This document shows positions 1 through 9,914 of a stretch of DNA of 64,000 nucleotides, in pieces (position 1 is the stretch's first letter; every line of letters starts with the position of its first letter). The notes beneath the pieces are model-generated. The model searched no databases and was not told the DNA's origin. It saw only the letters and a program-made list of their open reading frames with translations. The DNA lies in assembly GCF_030376615.1 (NCBI RefSeq), contig NZ_JARRAB010000014.1, forward strand, positions 62,001-126,000, written 5' to 3'. Source of the DNA: Pseudomonas sp. sp1636 (GTDB lineage Bacteria; Pseudomonadota; Gammaproteobacteria; Pseudomonadales; Pseudomonadaceae). Made by a program: the position numbers and the translations under genes.

Positions 1-170
1 TGGATTTCAGCGAGGTGCGCGGCGACTTGGCCATGCAGGTGCAGGCGCCCGGGTTTGCCGAACTGGAGCGCCTGCGTGAACGTCTGCAGGAGGCCGGCTT
101 GGCGGTGCAACTGGGGTCGGCCAGCCGGGAGGGCGCTGGGGTCAGCGCACGTTTGGTGATCGGGGGATGA
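1..170 (+). CDS. gspL: Type II secretion system protein L, C-terminal end (partial)
   Basis: Only the last 55 codons are present, read in the frame that opens at base 3 (DFSEVRGDLAMQ...) and closes with TGA at 168-170. The sequence shows a small alpha/beta region with an amphipathic helix (ELERLRERLQEAG), which fits the ferredoxin-like periplasmic domain at the end of GspL/XcpY. GspL is the bitopic inner-membrane protein that recruits the GspE ATPase and dimerises with GspM. The assignment rests mainly on the ATGA overlap with the gspM gene at 167, the usual order in xcp/gsp operons. The 5' part lies outside the window. Confidence 0.8.
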   Translation, partial: DFSEVRGDLAMQVQAPGFAELERLRERLQEAGLAVQLGSASREGAGVSARLVIGG

Positions 171-697
171 ACATGGATCGTCTGGGCGAGTTGAGAAAGC
201 CATTCGCGGTGCGCCTGCAAAGTTCCGCGGTGTTGCAGCGCTGGCGCGGTTTGGCGTCGCGCGAGCGGCGGGCATTGAGCCTGTTGGTGCTGGTGGTGTT
301 GCTGGTGCTGGTGTATCTGCTGCTCTGGCAGCCGGCGCAACAGAGCGTTGCCGTGGCGCGCGACGCGTTCGAGCGGGAGCGCGCCCTGCATGCCTATATG
401 CAGGCGCAGGCGCCCTTGGCACGCAGCATGGCAAGCAAACCGCAGGTCGGTCTGGATCCGGCGCGCCTGCAAGGCGTGGTCACCGCCAGCGCCGCCGAGC
501 AGGGCCTGACGATCGAACGACTGGACAGCGATAGCGGCGGCACGCTGCAGGTCAATGTGCAGCCAGCGCCGTTCGCCCAGCTGTTGCGTTGGTTCGCCGC
601 GCTGGAGCAGCAAGGCGTACAGATTAGCGAGGTCGGGCTGGATCGCCATGAGGATGCGCGAGTGGCGGCAAGATTGAGCCTGCGCGTGGCGTTTTAA
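167..697 (+). CDS. gspM: Type II secretion system protein M
   Basis: 176 residues, the usual GspM/XcpZ size. A basic, serine-containing cytoplasmic N-terminus (1-36) is followed by one strongly hydrophobic membrane segment at about 38-54 (LSLLVLVVLLVLVYLLLW). A periplasmic helix and a ferredoxin-like domain (about 95-176) follow. GspM is an inner-membrane platform component that stabilises GspL and links it to the assembly ATPase and pseudopilus. The ATG at 167 overlaps the stop of gspL by four bases, indicating translational coupling; an alternative ATG lies at 173. It is the last gene of the secretion operon here, because a tRNA promoter follows within 100 bases. Confidence 0.9.
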   Translation: MNMDRLGELRKPFAVRLQSSAVLQRWRGLASRERRALSLLVLVVLLVLVYLLLWQPAQQSVAVARDAFERERALHAYMQAQAPLARSMASKPQVGLDPARLQGVVTASAAEQGLTIERLDSDSGGTLQVNVQPAPFAQLLRWFAALEQQGVQISEVGLDRHEDARVAARLSLRVAF

Positions 698-798
698 GCT
701 GGGCGATGCACGGTTGGAATCGGATTGGGCTAGGGCTTCTTGCTGCGGCTCGGCGGCGTGCCATTTTCTGCTGTTTCAGAAAAACTTTAAGCAGAGTA

Positions 799-827
799 TT
801 GACTTAGGTAAGGCCCACAAGTAAATT
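799..827 (+). promoter_or_regulatory. Sigma-70 promoter of the tRNA-Val/tRNA-Asp operon
   Basis: TTGACT at 799-804 and TAAATT at 822-827 are separated by exactly 17 bases, one mismatch each from the -35 consensus and near the -10 consensus. A GC-rich discriminator (GCGCGCC) follows the -10 box, the arrangement typical of stringently controlled stable-RNA promoters. The first tRNA begins 20 bases downstream, so transcription would start a few bases before the tRNA precursor. Confidence 0.75.
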
Positions 828-846
828 GCGCGCCTCACAAAGCGAA

Positions 847-922
847 GGGTGATTAGCTCAGCTGGGAGAGCATCTGCCTTACAAGCAGAGGGTCGGCGGT
901 TCGATCCCGTCATCACCCACCA
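847..922 (+). tRNA. tRNA-Val (anticodon UAC)
   Basis: 76 bases with encoded CCA. The acceptor stem GGGTGAT (847-853) pairs with ATCACCC (912-918), followed by discriminator A and CCA at 920-922. The D arm (AGCTCAGCTGGGAGAGC), an anticodon loop CTTACAA reading UAC, and the T-loop GGTTCGATCCC are all recognisable. It is the first gene of a three-tRNA unit and decodes GUA/GUG-type valine codons. Confidence 0.97.
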
Positions 923-934
923 CTCTTTGTGAAT

Positions 935-950
935 TCGGACGCAAGTCCGA
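935..950 (+). other. GCAA-capped spacer hairpin before first tRNA-Asp
   Basis: TCGGAC-GCAA-GTCCGA forms a perfect 6-bp stem closed by a GNRA-type tetraloop, ending seven bases before the first tRNA-Asp. The second tRNA-Asp is preceded at 1112-1125 by the same hairpin (TGGAC-GCAA-GTCCA). The C-G pair of the first copy is replaced there by a T-A pair, which preserves the helix. This suggests a structured precursor spacer, possibly a processing signal; the role is inference. Confidence 0.55.
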
Positions 951-957
951 CCGACAC

Positions 958-1034
958 GCAGCGGTAGTTCAGTCGGTTAGAATACCGGCCTGTCACGCCG
1001 GGGGTCGCGGGTTCGAGTCCCGTCCGCTGCGCCA
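958..1034 (+). tRNA. tRNA-Asp (anticodon GUC), copy 1
   Basis: 77 bases with encoded CCA. Acceptor GCAGCGG (958-964) pairs with CCGCTGC (1024-1030), discriminator G, CCA 1032-1034. The anticodon loop CTGTCAC reads GUC and the T-arm is GCGGGTTCGAGTCCCGT. It is identical in sequence to the copy at 1134-1210. Confidence 0.97.
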
Positions 1035-1111
1035 TATTTTCCATCTCGGGTTCGCCCGGCATGAGGCAGAAAGGCTGTAAAGTCGATTTGCCAGATGAAG
1101 CAAGAGTTCTT

Positions 1112-1125
1112 TGGACGCAAGTCCA
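1112..1125 (+). other. GCAA-capped spacer hairpin before second tRNA-Asp
   Basis: TGGAC-GCAA-GTCCA, a 5-bp stem with a GCAA tetraloop, ending eight bases before the second tRNA-Asp. It matches the hairpin at 935-950 apart from the closing pair, where a compensatory change (C-G to T-A) keeps the stem intact. It probably duplicated together with the tRNA gene. Confidence 0.5.
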
Positions 1126-1133
1126 TCCGACAC

Positions 1134-1210
1134 GCAGCGGTAGTTCAGTCGGTTAGAATACCGGCCTGTCACGCCGGGGGTCGCGGGTTCGAGTCCCGTC
1201 CGCTGCGCCA
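1134..1210 (+). tRNA. tRNA-Asp (anticodon GUC), copy 2
   Basis: Identical 77-base copy of the tRNA-Asp at 958-1034, including acceptor GCAGCGG/CCGCTGC, anticodon GUC and encoded CCA at 1208-1210. The similarity extends upstream through the spacer hairpin, so the unit is a tandem duplication of about 100 bases. A terminator follows seven bases later. Confidence 0.97.
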
Positions 1211-1216
1211 TATAGG

Positions 1217-1249
1217 AAACCCTCAGGTAGCGATACCTGAGGGTTTTTT
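1217..1249 (+). terminator. Rho-independent terminator of the tRNA operon
   Basis: A 13-bp stem (AAACCCTCAGGTA pairing with TACCTGAGGGTTT) with a GCGA tetraloop, running into a T tract ending at 1249. It starts seven bases after the CCA of the second tRNA-Asp. Confidence 0.92.
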
Positions 1250-1297
1250 GTTGCCCGCGACAAATTGTCATCTTGTATTCATCTCTCCCCTTTAGCT

Positions 1298-1320
1298 TGA
1301 TAGACACGTTGTCTCTATCA
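1298..1320. promoter_or_regulatory. 23-bp imperfect palindrome upstream of the 28-codon ORF
   Basis: TGATAGACACGTTGTCTCTATCA is an inverted repeat with nine matched pairs and one mismatch around a central GTT. It sits about 30 bases upstream of the ATG at 1350. It could be an operator or a leader hairpin; no known family of sites is recognised. Confidence 0.35.
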
Positions 1321-1349
1321 GCCAAAGCATCAAGCGGGAGGAATCACCA

Positions 1350-1436
1350 ATGGATGACTATCAAGAAGAACTGCTCGAGTCCCGCGTCTTTGACCAGGAC
1401 GACTGCGAGGCGGTTGAAGACGCTACCGAGCTTTGA
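1350..1436 (+). CDS. Small acidic protein of 28 residues, unknown function
   Basis: Reads MDDYQEELLESRVFDQDDCE... and ends TEL before TGA at 1434-1436. It is strongly acidic, with no membrane segment and a single Cys at residue 19. A good ribosome binding site (GGGAGGAA, 8-12 bases upstream) supports translation from the ATG at 1350. Short acidic ORFs beginning MDDYQEELLE are, to my recollection, present in many pseudomonads, but no function is known to me. It lies alone between the tRNA terminator and the convergent AraC gene, so it appears to be its own transcription unit. Confidence 0.55.
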   Translation: MDDYQEELLESRVFDQDDCEAVEDATEL

Positions 1437-1460
1437 AGCCCTGGCGCCTGCAGTAGGTCG

Positions 1461-2498
1461 TTATTCGGCCTGGCGTTGGGCGCGGCGGAACTCGCCCGGA
1501 GTCTGCCGGTTCCAGCGTTTGAAGGCGCGCTGGAAGGCCTCGGCGGAGGCGAAGCCGAGCAGGTAGGCGATTTCGCCGAAGGCCAACTCGGTGTCGCGGA
1601 TATAGGCCATGGCCAGGTCGCGGCGGGTTTCGTTGAGGATGGCGCGGAACTGCGTGCCTTCCTCGGCCAGCTTGCGCCGTAGCGTCCAGCTCGGCAGCTG
1701 CAGGCGCGCGGCGACTTCCTGCAGGTCGGGCTCGCGACCGTGCAGCAAGGGCCCGAGCAGCTGGGTGATGCGCTCGCGCAGGCTGCGGGTGCGGGTCAGT
1801 TGTTCCAACTCCCGTTCACAGAGTTCCAGCAGCTGGCGCCAGGTGCTGGGGCAATGCTCGGGGTTGCGCAGGTTGAGCACGGCCTGATGCAGGCGCAACT
1901 GATTGTGCTCGGCAGCAAATTCCACGGGGCAGTCGAACCGTTCGCTGTACTGCGCGCTGTAGCTGGGCGCGGGAAATTCGATCTGGATTTTTTCCACGCT
2001 CAGGCGCTGATTGGCCAGATTGCCCAGTTGCTGCGCCCAGCCGGCCAGTACCGAGTCGATGACGAAGCGGTTGTAGGCGTTGTACGGGCTGATCGAGTAA
2101 AAGCGTAGCCAGGCTCCCTGGGCGTCTTCGTGCAGGCTGGATTGGCCGCGATAATTGGACGCATACAGTGGTTCGAAGCGGATCAGCGCGCGGGCGGCTT
2201 CACGCACGGTCGGCGCCTGGGCCGCGGTGACGCCGGCCAGGCCGGCCTGGCTGAGGCGGCTCAAACGCCCCATCAGCAGGCCGAGGCCGGGTTCGCCGGT
2301 CAGTTGAATCGCCGCGTGACCCAGGCGCATGTAGCGTGGAATCGACAGGCGTGCTCGGGGTTCGGCCAGCCGGGCTGGATCTAGGCCATAGCTCTCGAGC
2401 AGGGGCTGGGGGTCTTGCCCGAGCTGGCGCACGGCATCGTCCAGACTGTGGACGAAGCCGACCGAGAGGTCGCCGAGGCGAACCCGTTGTGGTTTCAC
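1461..2498 (-). CDS. AraC-family transcriptional regulator
   Basis: 345 residues. The N-terminal half (about 20-200) matches the arabinose-binding-like domain found in OruR/ArgR-type regulators (LDDAVRQLGQDPQPLLESYGLDP..., RLSRLSQAGLAGVTAAQAPT). The C-terminal 100 residues hold two helix-turn-helix motifs (LQEVAARLQLPSWTLRRKLAEEG and FGEIAYLLGFASAEAFQRAF) and the family ending RWNRQTPGEFR. The start is GTG at 2498, overlapping by four bases the stop of the gene upstream at 2495, so the two are translationally coupled. The pairing suggests it either controls or senses something related to the nitrilase-fold partner or the divergent fadH; that is inference. Confidence 0.85.
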   Translation of the reverse strand: MKPQRVRLGDLSVGFVHSLDDAVRQLGQDPQPLLESYGLDPARLAEPRARLSIPRYMRLGHAAIQLTGEPGLGLLMGRLSRLSQAGLAGVTAAQAPTVREAARALIRFEPLYASNYRGQSSLHEDAQGAWLRFYSISPYNAYNRFVIDSVLAGWAQQLGNLANQRLSVEKIQIEFPAPSYSAQYSERFDCPVEFAAEHNQLRLHQAVLNLRNPEHCPSTWRQLLELCERELEQLTRTRSLRERITQLLGPLLHGREPDLQEVAARLQLPSWTLRRKLAEEGTQFRAILNETRRDLAMAYIRDTELAFGEIAYLLGFASAEAFQRAFKRWNRQTPGEFRRAQRQAE

Positions 2499-3439
2499 TC
2501 GGCGCCTATCCAGATGTTCAGTAGATGGCTACCTGGCGCCGCACTGGCTTGTTCGACCTCACGGGGAATCAGCAGGATGTCCCGCGAGGCGCCGCCAATC
2601 GGCCAGTCCAGCTTGCCGCGCAGGAACAGCGGCGGGCTGCTACGGCGGCCGTCAATCAGGGATACAGTGCTCTGCGGGTAGCCGGGGCGCCAGTCGCGCT
2701 CGACCTGGAAATCCAGGGCGCCGACGCTGAGGCGTTGCGCCGGGCCGGCATCGGCTCGCCACGGCCAGGGCTCAAGATGCGGGCTGCCCTGAATCTTGCC
2801 CTGCGGGGAAAACACCAGGCTGAGGTTGCGCAGCGGGCCTGCACCGCTGTGCAGGCGGCCGTCTTCCACGCGCGGCTCGGGCAGCAGGATCGAACCCGCC
2901 AGCAGGGTGACGCGGTACTCGCGGGCGAGCCCGGCGAACAGTTGCTGGTAATCCTCGGCCATCTGCCCGGCCTTCATCCGCAGCAGGGCTTCGTCCAGGC
3001 GTTCGGCATCCAGATTCAGCAGCAGCGCCTCGATGGCCAGCAGCGGGTTGCCGAGCAGCAGCCAGTCGCGTACTTCCCGGCGGCTGCGGGCCTGATAGAA
3101 CTCGACTTTCTCGCCACGCGCCAGCAGCCAGGTGCCGATATGTTCGGGCAGCGCCACCAGGGTGTTCGGGCCGAGCAGGCCGGCATTGCGGGCGTTATCC
3201 AGTGCGGCAGCCAGTTTCAGGCGCAGGTGGGCCGGGCTCTGGTAATCCATGGGGTAGAGTTGCGGGCGGATCAATAGCAGGTTGCCGCGTGCCTGCACCG
3301 GGGCCGGTTCGCTGCTGATCGAGCTGCGCAGGTCGGACAGGTAATGGGCGGCCGGGCGCCGTTCGGCCCAGATCAGCAATGCCAACAGGCAGGCGCCGAC
3401 AATCAGGGCGACGAGAAATATCGAGAGTTTACGGGTCAT
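2495..3439 (-). CDS. Membrane-anchored nitrilase-fold protein lacking the catalytic Cys
   Basis: 314 residues from the ATG at 3439, chosen over an upstream ATG because membrane-protein features begin there. One N-terminal membrane segment (about residues 5-24) precedes a region resembling the carbon-nitrogen hydrolase fold: LVALPEHIGTW supplies a plausible first catalytic Glu, and YRVTLLAGSILLPEP and LSLVFSPQGKI match core strands. Nitrilases use Glu-Lys-Cys. Apart from a Cys inside the membrane anchor there is no other Cys in the protein, so hydrolase activity by the normal mechanism is unlikely. It is co-translated with the AraC regulator and divergent from fadH. It may be a binding or sensory derivative of the family. 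Confidence 0.65.
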   Translation of the reverse strand: MTRKLSIFLVALIVGACLLALLIWAERRPAAHYLSDLRSSISSEPAPVQARGNLLLIRPQLYPMDYQSPAHLRLKLAAALDNARNAGLLGPNTLVALPEHIGTWLLARGEKVEFYQARSRREVRDWLLLGNPLLAIEALLLNLDAERLDEALLRMKAGQMAEDYQQLFAGLAREYRVTLLAGSILLPEPRVEDGRLHSGAGPLRNLSLVFSPQGKIQGSPHLEPWPWRADAGPAQRLSVGALDFQVERDWRPGYPQSTVSLIDGRRSSPPLFLRGKLDWPIGGASRDILLIPREVEQASAAPGSHLLNIWIGAE

Positions 3440-3508
3440 GGCTACAGGGTAGGTCGATGAGTGGCCGCCTGCCAAGTGGTGGAGTTAATTTCGATCATCA
3501 TTTTGTAA

Positions 3509-6102
<2,594 letters not shown>

Positions 6103-6185
6103 TCGTTGCACCGAGCCCGTCACAGTTTCACCCTGCCGCTTGTCCGTTCGGATCCGGCGCCAGGGTGGCTGCCAACCCTGTCACA

Positions 6186-6213
6186 TTGCTGGCGTTGGTT
6201 TTTACCCTAGACT
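6186..6213 (+). promoter_or_regulatory. Possible sigma-70 promoter
   Basis: TTGCTG (6186-6191) and TAGACT (6208-6213) are 16 bases apart in the 248-base gap before the coiled-coil gene at 6351. Each box has only partial consensus match, so this is a weak prediction; nothing else was seen in the gap. Confidence 0.3.
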
Positions 6214-6350
6214 TGCTTGAACGATGGCTGGCGACTGCGTTGCAGGTTTCGCCGTGCCTGTCAGAATGGTGGCCGGCGCGTTGAGACACCTGATGTTCTT
6301 CAGCGAGCCGTAGCGCTTGAGCGGATTTCACCGTGTCTAGAGGGAAACCG

Positions 6351-7721
6351 ATGAGCATGCAGAACAAGCCGCAGATGGTTGAGGCCGTGATGTTCTTCAG
6401 TGAGCGCGGTGGCATCTGCAAACAGATGTTCTTTGCCGAGTTCGAGGCCTTGCTCGACGGCGTGGTGAATATGCCGGAATTCGCCGACCAGCAGATGCGT
6501 ATTGCCTATGTGGCGATCAATCCGCGTCTGTTGATCCGGGCGGCGGTGTTCTTCTATCTGGACTTCGACGAGAAAGGCGCTCCGGACTCGGGCTGGAATA
6601 TCCCTCTGCAACACCTGTCCGAGCGCGCCGGGCGGGGCCCCGATCTCGGCGCCGGGCCGATTCGGCTGGCCTGTCGCAGCCAGTGCCCGGTGTCCTGGCA
6701 CCAGATGCACCTGTGGGATCCGAGCCTGGCACCAGGGCAGAATGATTTGCTGTTGCTGCGGGATGCCGTCAAACGCAACAGCTTGGGCTTGCTGGTTGAG
6801 GATGACAGCGTCCAGGCGATTGCTCCCGAGCGTTTGCACATGGCATCGGAAGACAAGTGGTATGCGCCCGATGCGGCCAGCGAGGTGGCCGATAAAGTCG
6901 CCGAGACGATGAATCAGGAGCATCGTCTGAAGACCGCACAGCTGATCAAGCAGCAGCGTTTGCGCATCAGCAGCCTGAGCCAGCAACACGAAGAGGAAGT
7001 GGCCAAACTCAAGCTGGCCAATGAAGAGCAGGGCAAGAGCCTGCAGGTGCAGGCCCGCGAGCTGCATCGGGCGTTGCGCCAACAACAGGAATTGAACGCC
7101 AGTCTCAAGGCGCAATTGGCCGCTCAGGCGGCCAGTATGCAGTCGTTGCGCGAGGAAATGACCGAGCAGGTGCGCGATTCTGAGTGCCACGACCGAAGCG
7201 AAAGCGAGATTCTGCGGGTTCAGTTCGAGAGTGAGCTGCAAACCAAAATCGCCTCGGCGGTGGCCGAGTACAAGGAGCAAGTCGCCATTCGCGATGTCGA
7301 ACTCGCCTACCGCAATGAGCAGGGCGCGCAGGCGCAGCAGGAAGTCGAGCGGCTCAAGCGTGAGCGCGACGAACTGGTCGGTCAGGGCGGCGAGCAGATT
7401 CTCGAGCGGTTGGCCACGCTTGGCGTGGTCTTCGTGGTCTATCACCCTGGCGCCGGGCACTTGACCATTCCCTTGCAGGACATCGGCAGCTATCGGGACA
7501 ACCCTGTGGCCTATGCGGCGGCCAAGTGCTTCGTCTCCGAAGCGCAGTATCGACAGTGGCTGGCGCACTATCAACAACCCAATTGCGAGGCGACCCTGCC
7601 CAGTGGACAACGCTGCGCCATCCCGATCGACCGTGTCGATACCCCGAGCCGCTTCACCGTCGGCGACTCCAACTGCTGCGAGCGGCACAAGGCCGGTAGC
7701 CGCTTGCGCACAGTCGGCTAA
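6351..7721 (+). CDS. Coiled-coil protein of unknown function
   Basis: 456 residues from the ATG at 6351, preceded by AGAGGG at a good distance; an in-frame GTG at 6333 lacks a site. The N-terminal 150 residues form a compact domain (MFFSERGGICKQMFFAEFEALL..., IPLQHLSERAGRGPD). Residues about 180-350 are a long Gln/Glu/Leu-rich coiled coil. The C-terminal 100 residues are a second globular domain with six Cys (CFV, NCEATLPSGQRC, NCCERH) and a His, compatible with metal binding. No enzyme motif is recognised. It lies four bases upstream of the PLP enzyme at 7725. It resembles uncharacterised pseudomonad proteins; no function is proposed. Confidence 0.7.
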   Translation: MSMQNKPQMVEAVMFFSERGGICKQMFFAEFEALLDGVVNMPEFADQQMRIAYVAINPRLLIRAAVFFYLDFDEKGAPDSGWNIPLQHLSERAGRGPDLGAGPIRLACRSQCPVSWHQMHLWDPSLAPGQNDLLLLRDAVKRNSLGLLVEDDSVQAIAPERLHMASEDKWYAPDAASEVADKVAETMNQEHRLKTAQLIKQQRLRISSLSQQHEEEVAKLKLANEEQGKSLQVQARELHRALRQQQELNASLKAQLAAQAASMQSLREEMTEQVRDSECHDRSESEILRVQFESELQTKIASAVAEYKEQVAIRDVELAYRNEQGAQAQQEVERLKRERDELVGQGGEQILERLATLGVVFVVYHPGAGHLTIPLQDIGSYRDNPVAYAAAKCFVSEAQYRQWLAHYQQPNCEATLPSGQRCAIPIDRVDTPSRFTVGDSNCCERHKAGSRLRTVG

Positions 7722-7724
7722 GTC

Positions 7725-8672
7725 TTGCCGCTGGTTGAGCCCAACTGGGCGCCCAAGGCGCCGCTCGAACCCTTGCATCTGCAGTGGCTGGCGGCGGCCG
7801 GCATCGAGTTGGCGGTGTTGCGTCTGGATCTGATCGATCCGCTGATCAGCGGCAACAAGTGGTTCAAGCTGGCGCCCTACCTGCAAGCGGCCTGCGCGGT
7901 TGCTGCCGAGGGGCTGATCAGCCTCGGCGGGGCCCATTCCAATCACCTGCATGCGCTGGCCGCCGCGGGCAAACGCTTCGACTTTCCCACGGTGGCTTTG
8001 CTCCGCGGCACGCCGCAGGACACGCCGACCGTGCGCGATCTGCAGCGCTTCGGCATGCAGCTGCACTGGCTCGGTTATGGCGGCTATCGTGCCCGCCATC
8101 AGCCGGGTTTCTGGGATCCCTGGCGTGAGCGTTACCGCACCCTGCATCCGGTGCCCGAGGGCGGCGGTGGGCTGCCGGGAGCCATGGGTTGTAGCGGCTT
8201 GGTGAACCAGGTACGGGAGCAGCTGAGCGTGCTCGGTTGGGCGGATTATCACGGCTGGTGGCTGGCGGCGGGTACGGGAACCACCCTGGCGGGCCTGGTG
8301 CTGGGCGAGGCCGGTGCTCATCCGGTCTACGGCGCCGTGGCGGTGCCTGCCGATCATGGCGTGGCGCAAAACGTGCGGGCGCTTCTCGACGAGGCGCGGG
8401 CCGCGGAGGGCGGCTATCAGTTGCTCGACGCCAGCCGCGGCGGGTTTGCCAGGGTCGATGCGGCGCTGCTGGCGTTTCTTCGGGCCAGCGAAGCGGCCAG
8501 CGGGCTGGCGTTGGAGCCGCTGTATACCGCCAAGGCGCTAATGGCGTTGCGTCAGCACGTCGAGGCCGGTTACTTTGCGCGTGGCAGCCGCCTGGTGTTC
8601 GTGCATACCGGCGGCCTGCAGGGCCGTGCCGCGGCGTTGCGCCAGCATGCGGCGGAGCATGCCAGGCGATGA
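7725..8672 (+). CDS. PLP-dependent ACC deaminase/D-cysteine desulfhydrase family protein
   Basis: 315 residues from a TTG start four bases after the previous stop. The signature SGNKWFKL supplies the PLP-binding Lys, and the downstream GGAHSNHLHALAAAGKRF motif (SNH) matches the beta/gamma-superfamily enzymes related to D-cysteine desulfhydrase and 1-aminocyclopropane-1-carboxylate deaminase. AAGTGTTLAGLVLG is the phosphate-binding loop. The substrate cannot be decided from sequence; most annotated relatives of this shorter type are uncharacterised. No clear ribosome binding site precedes the TTG, so translation may depend on coupling to the upstream gene. Confidence 0.82.
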   Translation: MPLVEPNWAPKAPLEPLHLQWLAAAGIELAVLRLDLIDPLISGNKWFKLAPYLQAACAVAAEGLISLGGAHSNHLHALAAAGKRFDFPTVALLRGTPQDTPTVRDLQRFGMQLHWLGYGGYRARHQPGFWDPWRERYRTLHPVPEGGGGLPGAMGCSGLVNQVREQLSVLGWADYHGWWLAAGTGTTLAGLVLGEAGAHPVYGAVAVPADHGVAQNVRALLDEARAAEGGYQLLDASRGGFARVDAALLAFLRASEAASGLALEPLYTAKALMALRQHVEAGYFARGSRLVFVHTGGLQGRAAALRQHAAEHARR

Positions 8673-8741
8673 AAACACGCCCGCGATGGCGTTGGTTCTT
8701 TGCGCAACCTCTGAGTCTTGACCGGCGGAGCCTGGATACCC

Positions 8742-9851
8742 ATGAGTGACCCCCTGAATCCCGAGCAGTTGCGCAGTTTTACCCCGCTCAATGTGCTGTC
8801 CGAGCACCAGTGGCGGGAATTGCGCCATCAGCTGGTACCGCAGCCGCTGCTGGCCGGGCAGCTCCTCTTTCGTCAGGGCGATCAGGCGGGGCTGACCTAC
8901 TACCTGCTCGCGGGAGAGTTGCTGCTGCAGACGGCCGATGGCCGGCAACAGCGTCTGCTCGCCGGCAGTGAGGCCAGTTGCTATCCGCTGTCGCCCAGTT
9001 TGCCGCGTTTGCATGAAGCGCGTGCCGCGAGCGATGCCAGCCTGCTGGTCGTCGACACGGCCACGCTCAACCGGCTATTGACCTGGCGCCTGGCCTATCA
9101 GGATTTGCTCCTCGAACTTGGCCAGAACCATGCCGATGTGGCGTGGCTGGAGCGTCTGCTGGAGAATCCGGTATTCGCCAAGGTGCCGCCGAGCAATGTG
9201 CGCGTCATGCTCGAGCGTCTGCAGCGCATCGAGCTGGCGGCGGGCACCACCCTGTTGCGTGAAGGGGAGCCTGGCGATTGCTGTTACTTCCTCGAAAGCG
9301 GTCGTGCCGAAGTGATTCGCGGTGCCGCTAGCGAGCAGCAGGTGTTGGCCGAGCTGGAGGTGGGTGCCTGTTTCGGTGAAGAAGCCTTGCTCGCCGACCG
9401 CCCGCGCAATGCCACTGTGACCCTGCTGGAGAATGGCGTGGTGTTGCGCCTCGATCGTCAGGACTTTTTCTCTTTGCTCAAGGCGCCCGTGGTCGACGAA
9501 GTCTCGCTGGGCGAAGCGGCACGCCTGCTGGCGGCCGGCGCACAGTGGCTGGACGTGCGCCTGCAGGAGGAGTACGAGCAGGCCCATGCCTTGGAGTCCC
9601 TGCATATGCCATTGCAGCTACTGCGCCTGAAGGCGCGGTTGTTGGATAAGGCGCGTACCTATCTGTGTTATTGCGACAGTGGCAAACGCAGCGCCAGCGC
9701 GGTGTTCTTGCTTACACAGCTGGGTTTCAGTGCCTACGCGTTGCGCGACGGCGTGGACGTGTTGCCGGCGCTGCAGCGCGATGCTCTGCTGTGCGAAAGC
9801 GGCTCGGGTTATCTGGCGCGATCCGGTGGGCGTACCGAGCGCAGCCGCTAA
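8742..9851 (+). CDS. Two cyclic-nucleotide-binding domains fused to a rhodanese domain
   Basis: 369 residues from the ATG at 8742 (GGCGGAG site upstream). Residues about 15-125 form a first, degenerate cNMP-binding fold. Residues about 145-265 are a second one carrying a canonical phosphate-binding cassette (FGEEALLADRPRNATV with the conserved Arg). Residues about 270-355 are a rhodanese domain with the active loop CDSGKRS and Cys311. It is cytoplasmic with no signal or membrane segment. The fusion suggests that cAMP or a related nucleotide gates a persulfide-handling domain. A cAMP-producing CyaB is encoded 21 kb downstream. Confidence 0.85.
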   Translation: MSDPLNPEQLRSFTPLNVLSEHQWRELRHQLVPQPLLAGQLLFRQGDQAGLTYYLLAGELLLQTADGRQQRLLAGSEASCYPLSPSLPRLHEARAASDASLLVVDTATLNRLLTWRLAYQDLLLELGQNHADVAWLERLLENPVFAKVPPSNVRVMLERLQRIELAAGTTLLREGEPGDCCYFLESGRAEVIRGAASEQQVLAELEVGACFGEEALLADRPRNATVTLLENGVVLRLDRQDFFSLLKAPVVDEVSLGEAARLLAAGAQWLDVRLQEEYEQAHALESLHMPLQLLRLKARLLDKARTYLCYCDSGKRSASAVFLLTQLGFSAYALRDGVDVLPALQRDALLCESGSGYLARSGGRTERSR

Positions 9852-9914
9852 TCAGGATCGGCGCGGGACGCCGCCGGCAACCTGGCTCGGCGGATGGCCC
9901 TGTGCCCTCGCGGG

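Noticed and set aside
993..1325. Reverse-strand reading frame over the two tRNA-Asp genes (segments GLEPATPG and GRDSNPRPPA)
   Set aside because: This is the well-known false protein obtained by translating tRNA-Asp sequence; both tRNAs fold perfectly.
6300..8369. Very long minus-strand reading frame opposite the coiled-coil and PLP genes
   Set aside because: Low-complexity His/Gln-rich shadow frame of GC-rich coding DNA with no domain; the plus-strand genes have clear motifs and ribosome binding sites.
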